The position numbers and the translations under genes were made by a program. Shown here piece by piece: positions 59,101 through 64,000 of a stretch of DNA of 64,000 nucleotides; the stretch's first letter is position 1, and each line of letters starts with the position of its first letter. The notes beneath the pieces are model-generated. The model searched no databases and was not told the DNA's origin. It saw only the letters and a list, made by a program, of their open reading frames with translations. Source of the DNA: Incurvaria masculella (lineage: Eukaryota; Arthropoda; Insecta; Lepidoptera; Incurvariidae); assembly GCA_946894095.1 (NCBI GenBank), contig OX335641.1, positions 14,836,501-14,900,500 on the forward strand, in the 5' to 3' direction.

Positions 59101-61235
59101 CTATATTTAGTTGGAACTCGAGAACATCAGTAGTGAGCGAATTTGTAAGCGAACTCACCATTTTTATGTATAAAAGTAGCTACGCCGCGTCCCTAGAAAC
59201 GAGCTTTGATTTCCACTCCCATCGCCTCGACTACTGGACACACATGAAAAGAACACTAACAACCAGATGCTTTTAGAAATATTTACACACAGGTATTTGT
59301 GTAATTTATTTATATAATATATATGTAACTACCTAACTAATAACAAGCAATAGCCTCACCACTCATGCTTTATGCCTTAAACATTCTTGTCGAAATTATG
59401 GGACATTCATTACTACTAGAAACCCTGAGACCGAATATTCGCCATGATGTTTTTTATTTAAAAAAATTACAATATCCAACTCCCTCCAGCAACCTAACTC
59501 CACATACTCTCCTGATTTGTACAATACTCATGCTTAAATGTTTTTATTATAAAAAAAATTACAATATCCAACTCCCTCCGGCAACCTAACTCCACACTCT
59601 CCTGATTTGTACAACACTTATACTTTAATGTATTAAGATAGATAAATTAAATTGAGCAGTACAAACCTTTAGGTTGCCTTCGGTGCAGACCAGCAGCTCG
59701 GAGGAGCGGAGCGCCTTGGCAATGTCGGCGATGTCATGCGTGAGTGCACGGATCTTGTTGAACTTGAGGAATACGTCGAGCGGCACGTCGGGGTCACTGC
59801 GGGACAGCTCGCCGAGGAAGCGGTCCTTCGTAAGGTTCGCGTCACTGAAGTAGAACTCCATCTAAAATAGAGCACATCATACATCAATAATTTGTACTCT
59901 GCTCTCAACGCCTATCTACTCATTATTATCGGCAAAGCTATGTTTGAAGAGACTTACAATTGGCTTTTTCAGGTAAGAGTAAGTTTGAATTCGTCGTTAA
60001 ATATCATCCACACCTCAACATTATTTGAGTTGGTAAAAATCTGGTTTGTAAATAGGTTGGAAGTATAAATGACAGTTCCGTTATTTAATTTAAATAATAA
60101 TATGTTTCTCAGCTATTTTTAGGTTACCTCACTCCCGAACCCGAACTCACTGTTACCTCAATGGCATGCTACAGATTAAGGGATTGAAACGATAGTCAGG
60201 GAGAGCCAGTCAAACAGTGCTACGCGCTCCTCCAGCCGGATGTTATAGGGGCCCTTCTTTCAACCTTATTATAACATTAGAAGTTAACATTAGACGACGA
60301 CCGTTGGAGTAACCATGTCCTGCACTGGCGGCCGTGGACAGGAAAACGGAGTGTGGGAAGACCACCCGCCAGGTGGGACGATGACATCAAGTGCGTCGAC
60401 GGAAAGCAGTGGTTCCATACCGCTGGGGGCCAAGGAGGACTGGAGAAAAAGTGGAGAGGCGTATATCCAGCAGTGGACGCAAACATGCTGACTGACTGAC
60501 TGACTGACAAGGTTGAGTGGAAAAGAAAAGCTTTTGTTTGCCGTTGCCTTCAAACAAATGTAAACATCATTGACCAGCACAAACTATGAAACAAAATATT
60601 ATAGGTTATGTTTTTATAATATTTTCTTTCCCAGGACTTCTTTTGACTATCATAATTAAGAACAATTTATTGTCAGAATAACATGGAGAGTATGATGATA
60701 TGCATACATAAGAAATAGATTTGGATTGTTTTTAATTAGTAAAAACTTCAACAGAATCGTAATGTTACTTCAAATGTTTTTCTATCCTGATTAGAACAGG
60801 ATTGCCGCATGCAGTCAGTATAGTATAATCAGGCAAACTAAATCATCTTGACCAAATTTTTCATGGTGCCGTTAAGGGTGAGGGGGGGTGCCTCAAAGGT
60901 CCATTTTTTCCGTTATCTATTCTGTAGTTGGTCTAGTCTGGCCGGACAAATCAGGAACGGAAAGAGCAATTATGTGCACTTTCGTATAAAAAGTATTGAT
61001 GGCGATTTTTTTTCTTGAAGTCGCCTCGCGCGGCCGCGTGCCCTCCACACCTGAGAAGTTTAAAGGTAGTTCCCGGTAATTCCCCCGGAAGCCAGATAAG
61101 TCGTTCGGAGTTACGCACCTGACGGAGGATTCGCTCGTACAGCTGTTTCTTGCGGTGGCGAACCCGCTTTCGCTCCGTCTTCGTGATAGCTTCCTCAGCA
61201 GCCATCGGCGAATCTACGCTTTCATTCTCCGACAT
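53180..61235 (-). CDS. Larp7: La-related protein 7 (LARP7)
   Basis: LARP7 binds the 3' end of 7SK RNA, holding the P-TEFb-inhibiting 7SK snRNP; family members also act on U6 RNA. Exons, minus strand, in coding order: 61235-61119, 59861-59667, 58540-58373, 57725-57348, 56588-56556, 56295-56113, 55765-55618, 55210-55098, 53900-53808, 53404-53180. All GT/AG and in phase, 550 residues, close to human LARP7. Residues 28-104 are the La motif (ILRQMEFYFSDANLTKDRFL). RRM1 follows (RTIYVESVPA, then GFAFIEFEKPEDAQKCLNAF), then a Glu/Lys-rich linker with nuclear-localisation-like KKKQKRHKKSRK. The C-terminal xRRM region spans exons 8-10 (GVFVRVELPEPCLDV, REMVVRFDTADAAAQ), and the protein ends THVRFHE, like the family's HIRF ending. 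Exon 5 is only 33 bp. The last exon is very GC-rich and encodes long alanine/arginine runs. The start is the first ATG of exon 1, MSENESVDSP. No defect. Confidence 0.93.
53492..53640 (+). mobile_element. SINE with 5S-rRNA-type head, 3' truncated
   Basis: AGTTAAGCAACACTGGGCG and GAATGGGTGACCGTTTGATC match the A and C boxes of 5S rRNA, followed by the SINE body (GGTTAATCCCACCCGG, TGATACCATTG). In the last Larp7 intron, antisense. Confidence 0.75.
54270..54340 (+). repeat. SINE tail fragment
   Basis: GGGAGCTCCTGGCGTGGCACC and GGGCTCATATCATGACAGTAG; immediately followed by a (GTCC)n element. Confidence 0.55.
54343..54639 (-). repeat. (GTCC)n-bearing dispersed repeat (MINE-2 type)
   Basis: AAACCGGCCAAGTGCGAGTC at the left and GGTATGGAACCCTAAAAAG at the right, inverted relative to 7913-8190. 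In a Larp7 intron. Confidence 0.78.
55390..55555 (+). pseudogene. Inverted duplicate of the Larp7 33-bp microexon and its introns
   Basis: Plus-strand sequence that closely matches the minus strand of 56497-56663. It keeps the acceptor (TTTTTTCAG), the whole exon (differing at its start, AAGGGAATG against GAGGGCATG) and the donor GTATGCTTCC. It lies antisense to Larp7 in the intron between exons 7 and 8. Confidence 0.85.
56779..56998 (-). repeat. 117-bp tandem duplication in a Larp7 intron
   Basis: Two adjacent copies beginning TGAAGATTAGATGGTAG at 56779 and 56896. Each contains, on minus, an exon-like segment AAAACCTTAGACAATGACCC ending in GAAAGG|GTATG. The right copy is open for 18 codons between a TGAG and that donor; the left copy has a T-rich insertion that breaks the frame. 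Confidence 0.75.
57000..57347. other. Larp7 intron, plus-strand 79-codon ORF
   Basis: 57028-57267 is open on plus (KEICYSARLHGGCDDTNV...) without a domain I recognise. AGCATGAC at 57273 is followed after six bases by its complement. Probably part of an unclassified repeat. Confidence 0.3.
58727..58910 (-). pseudogene. LINE ORF2 C-terminal remnant
   Basis: Minus strand RAWNKLPEYAISTPLVNSFK, the CR1-like 'WNxLPE...NSFKxRLD' ending, followed by KKRLDNI. In a Larp7 intron, sense orientation. Confidence 0.7.
58955..59225 (-). repeat. Dispersed repeat, CTCGAGTTCC family, inverted
   Basis: GGCAGCGTAGCCAC, TTCTTACGTGTTC and TTGGAACTCGAGAACATCAG are complements of blocks in 32058-32260. Confidence 0.55.
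59460..59610. repeat. Two-copy local tandem repeat
   Basis: AAAAAATTACAATATCCAAC, CTCC-GCAACCTAACTCCAC and TCTCCTGATTTGTACAA occur twice about 97 bp apart, in a Larp7 intron close to exon 2. Confidence 0.75.
59965..60170. mobile_element. Palindromic MITE, GGGCCCATTCAGGTAA family, end-eroded
   Basis: GGTAAGAGTAAGTTTGAATTC at the left and CGAACTCACTGTTACCTCAAT at the right; the interior shares ACAGTTCCGTTAT with 63227-63467. Confidence 0.6.
60240..60510 (+). pseudogene. RTE-type LINE 3' end with (TGAC)n tail
   Basis: Plus strand GKRSVGRPPARWDDDIKCVD then WRGVYPAVDANML is the C-terminal end typical of RTE-clade polyproteins ('GRPxxRWxDDI'). It is followed by TGACTGACTGACTGACTGAC, in keeping with short tandem-repeat tails of RTE elements. 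Confidence 0.7.
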
Positions 61236-61239
61236 AGTG

Positions 61240-62300
61240 GAGTTTTAATTTACATTTATAGGTTATGTTCACCAACAGTTCTTTCTGGGAATATATTTTT
61301 ATTTTATATATATAAACAAGAAATATTTTGTATACACATCTACTTCTAGAAACATCTACTTTTGCTAAAAAAACAGGAACATATATTCAAAAATATCACG
61401 CAAGACCTTTTAAATCCAAGTGCCAATAATATTCGCTCAAAAACAACATTTTCGCTCGTCGCCCAATAGCATAGTGTAAAAAGAAAAAATAAAACACAGA
61501 CTAAAAGAATTTTGTACCAACTCTTTGTAATATAATCTACTCAGGCCACACATGAGGTCTCACCTGTGTGTCACTAGTGACTCATCGGAGTTATCCTAGT
61601 GCTGTTCCATTTTAATTATTTTAATTAGAGTGCGATGACACAACATAAGTGTCGAACAGGCGAAAGTGTCCCACTTTCATCTGTGGCTAAGGCTTGGAAC
61701 ACATGATCGAAATAAAATAGGACGGACGGAATTTCAAACGCAGGTCCTTTTATCATCGTCTATGGAAATGTATGGGTCGGCTCACACTCCCTGATTCCGT
61801 GCTTCCTGACAAATATTGTCGCGTGTCTAGATTTCTCCGGAAGAAATCGAACGTAGTCACGGATTCCGACGCGTCGCCGACATAAGGCACTGCGCGCTCG
61901 ACCGCATGCAGCTTGCTAGTATGAAAGATTCCGTGATCACGGAGAGTGTTGTTAGTCGAACGAGAGCCTCGTGCGGTGCCCGCATCATATCAGGCAGTGG
62001 CGTATAAAATAAAATAAGATTTTTTTCTTTTCTTCGTCTTCTTCTTCGACTCTTGCTCTTTAATACTCAGAGAGTATTACAGAGAGAGAGAGAAAATAGG
62101 GTACCTACATACGATCAGGGGTTACCATGGCATATTAACTCGCCGAGTGAGTGATTAAATCTGACATTTCGTAAGTGCAACTGACCGTCAGGATTAATTA
62201 CTTGCTAGCCCGTTCACCGGACGAGTTTATCTACCATGGTAACCTATCAAACGGCGACTTGGCCGGTGGAGCGGCTGACGCTGCTCGACCCTGCCGACTG
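61240..62300. other. 5' flank of Larp7
   Basis: Presumed promoter side of Larp7; no core element stands out. 61784-61950 has loosely inverted ACACTCCCTGAT / ATCACGGAGAGTGT ends, perhaps a decayed MITE, and 62076-62093 is a (GA)n run. Confidence 0.4.
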
Positions 62301-62308
62301 ATTACTTT

Positions 62309-62580
62309 TTTAGGGTTCCGTACCCAAAGGGTAAAAACGGAACCCTATTACTAAGCCTCCGCTGTCCGTCCGTCCGTCCGTCTGTCTGTCTGTCTGTCTG
62401 TCACAGGGCTGTATCTCATGAACCGTAATAGGTAGGCAGCTAAAATTTTCACAGAGTGTATATTTGTTTTGCCGCTATAACAACAAATAGGTAAAATTCC
62501 AAAATAAAAACAACGTGATTTTTTGTGTTGATGGTACGGAAGCCTTCATGTGCGAGTCCGACTCGAACTTGGCCGGTTTT
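62309..62580 (+). repeat. (GTCC/GTCT)n-bearing dispersed repeat (MINE-2 type)
   Basis: TAGGGTTCCGTACCCAAAGG to ACTTGGCCGGTTTTTCG, with four GTCC then five GTCT units. An inverted partial copy follows at about 62625-62715. Confidence 0.78.
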
Positions 62581-62797
62581 TCGTAAATTAAATTAGTAAA
62601 TTTTAAGTGAGTTTAACTTGATCAAAACCCGCCACATGCGAATTGAACTCTTCCACGAAGGGTTCCGTGTCATCGTACAAGATTCAACTAAAAATAAATC
62701 ACGTTTCTTGTATGAATGAGTCACGAAACGTTTGTAGTCATGAAATGACAGCCACGAGTCACCCTAGTGCCGTCCATTTCTAATTATTCTTATTGTA

Positions 62798-62885
62798 AAT
62801 ACAGCTTATGGTGTAGGGGCTAGAGGACTTGCCTTCCATGTGAGAGGTCGTGGGTTCAACTCCTCGCCCCGAACCATATGCCACA
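62798..62885 (+). repeat. SINE head only (tRNA type)
   Basis: GCTTATGGTGTAGGGGCTAG (A-box-like) and GTCGTGGGTTCAACTCC (B-box-like). The body is missing. The anticodon arm cannot be folded into a normal cloverleaf, so I do not call it a tRNA gene. Confidence 0.55.
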
Positions 62886-63029
62886 TAATGTTAGTAAATA
62901 AATAGTTATCCGGTTGCGAATTCTTAATTTTTGAACATTAAATACTCTTTTTTGTTGACGAAACTTCAAACAATAGTTGGAGGTTATTCTGTGAGCACCG
63001 TTAGCACGTTCGAAATCGGTCCGATTTAG

Positions 63030-63190
63030 CTCCGATTGCACGAAGAGACGACCGAGTTAATCAATGTTCAAACACGTCACTTTTAGTGAATAGCACGGAG
63101 TTCCTTCCATATGTCCACACAAATGGACGTGTTTTATCACATGTTGACGTAGATTTCGATTTTTTGTACTTTCGTGCACTCGGCCCTTAA
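63030..63190 (-). mobile_element. Palindromic MITE, TAAGGGCCGAGTGCACG family
   Basis: CTCCGATTGCACGAAGAGACG at the left and TTCGTGCACTCGGCCCTTAA at the right, inverted relative to 41507-41671. Confidence 0.65.
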
Positions 63191-63226
63191 ATATTGCAAA
63201 TTTCGCGAATACTTATTCGGACCAGA

Positions 63227-63467
63227 GGGCCCATTCAGGTAAGAGTGAGTTCGAGTTCGGCGATAAATACCAACTCACTTTTATAAATCCTTCATGTTTT
63301 CGAATTTCTTGAACGTCATTTTAGTTTGGTAAAAATCTTGTTTGTCCCATAAATACGTCGAAAGTTAAAAAAATAACAGTTCCGTTAATTAAATAATAAT
63401 ATTGTTTCCAGCTATTTTTAGGTTAATTCACTCCCGAACTCGAACTCACTCTTACCTGAACGGGCCC
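63227..63467. mobile_element. Palindromic MITE, GGGCCCATTCAGGTAA family, intact
   Basis: The terminal inverted repeats are about 34 bp: GGGCCCATTCAGGTAAGAGT through GAGTTCGAGTTCGG, and their complement at the right end. The AT-rich interior has no ORF. Confidence 0.85.
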
Positions 63468-63474
63468 CCAGAGC

Positions 63475-64000
63475 CGGTAGTCCCAGTTGTCACCTAAATT
63501 GGCGCTTACGCCAAACCGATCGACTGGCGTTTTCAAATGAATGGAGAAATTGAGGAGCGCGCGCAGTGGGCGTTAAGCGAACTAACATTTTTGAGTCGGA
63601 GTTTGTTTTGACACACTGTCGGCGTAAATACGTCGTCGTTGCCGTTTACGCCGACTCGACGTTTTCATACAAATTGGAATTCCGAGTGTGACTTTGACAG
63701 CTTGAAAAAGTAAAACCACAGAATAAGTAGCAAGCATTTGTGTGTGGTTTGACGTTTTTACGTAACTTCGAAGTTCCGTAAACGCCATTTTGGTTAGAAC
63801 TCAGACTTACAACTCTGGTGTTTGCACGAATATTTTTATGAGTACGTCGTTTCCTCTCAATTGTATACACTGTAAAGAGAAGAAATTCCTATGACCCTTT
63901 TACTCTATGGTTGACTTCAGCATGACAGAAAGAGATCTAAAATTTGTCTCTATTTCCGGTGTATAGATTTCAGACGAAACGACTGTACTGTCAACCCAAT
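63475..64000. other. Right edge, nothing recognised
   Basis: No ORF with a domain. GGCGTAAACGGC/ACGCC-type motifs recur loosely (GGCGCTTACGCC, GGCGTAAATACG, GTTTACGCCGAC, GTAAACGCC), which may be a degraded repeat. Confidence 0.35.

Overview
This window looks like nuclear DNA of a moth or butterfly (Lepidoptera). It carries four spliced protein-coding genes with small GC-rich exons in AT-rich introns. Between and inside them lie insect mobile elements: mariners, CR1/Jockey/RTE-like LINE fragments, a SINE family, palindromic MITEs, and short repeats holding a (GTCC/GTCT)n run of the kind described for lepidopteran MINE-2 elements. There is no sign of bacterial gene organisation, CRISPR, rRNA genes or functional tRNA genes. 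Lepidoptera is an inference from repeat content and protein resemblance.

Layout. (1) 226-6528, minus: a NUF2-like kinetochore gene, eight coding exons visible, C-terminus beyond the left edge. One coiled-coil exon has been amplified into a 154-bp tandem array inside the next intron. (2) 6.6-11.3 kb: repeats between two divergent genes. (3) 11513-20005, plus: a complete four-exon polypeptide GalNAc-transferase of the PGANT7/GALNT7 type, with a decayed mariner in intron 2. (4) 23516-41323, minus: a complete twelve-exon carotenoid oxygenase (ninaB/RPE65 family), convergent with (3). Its introns hold LINE pieces, SINEs, two decayed copies of one of its own exons, and a mariner disrupted by a LINE; a candidate upstream exon lies at 43431-43500. 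(5) 43.5-52.7 kb: repeat-rich, no gene recognised. (6) 53180-61235, minus: a complete ten-exon LARP7 gene with La motif, RRM1, basic/acidic linker and C-terminal xRRM, an inverted copy of its 33-bp microexon, and a tandem repeat in the 3' UTR. (7) 61.3-64 kb: repeats only.

The genes are functionally unrelated (chromosome segregation, O-glycosylation, carotenoid/visual chromophore metabolism, 7SK RNA handling); nothing suggests co-regulation. The most striking pattern is local exon duplication: three of the four genes carry decayed or inverted copies of their own exons in neighbouring introns. The SINE family also occurs with two different Pol III promoter heads, one tRNA-like and one 5S-rRNA-like. 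Exon joins were checked by hand for GT/AG and phase continuity; no database search was possible.
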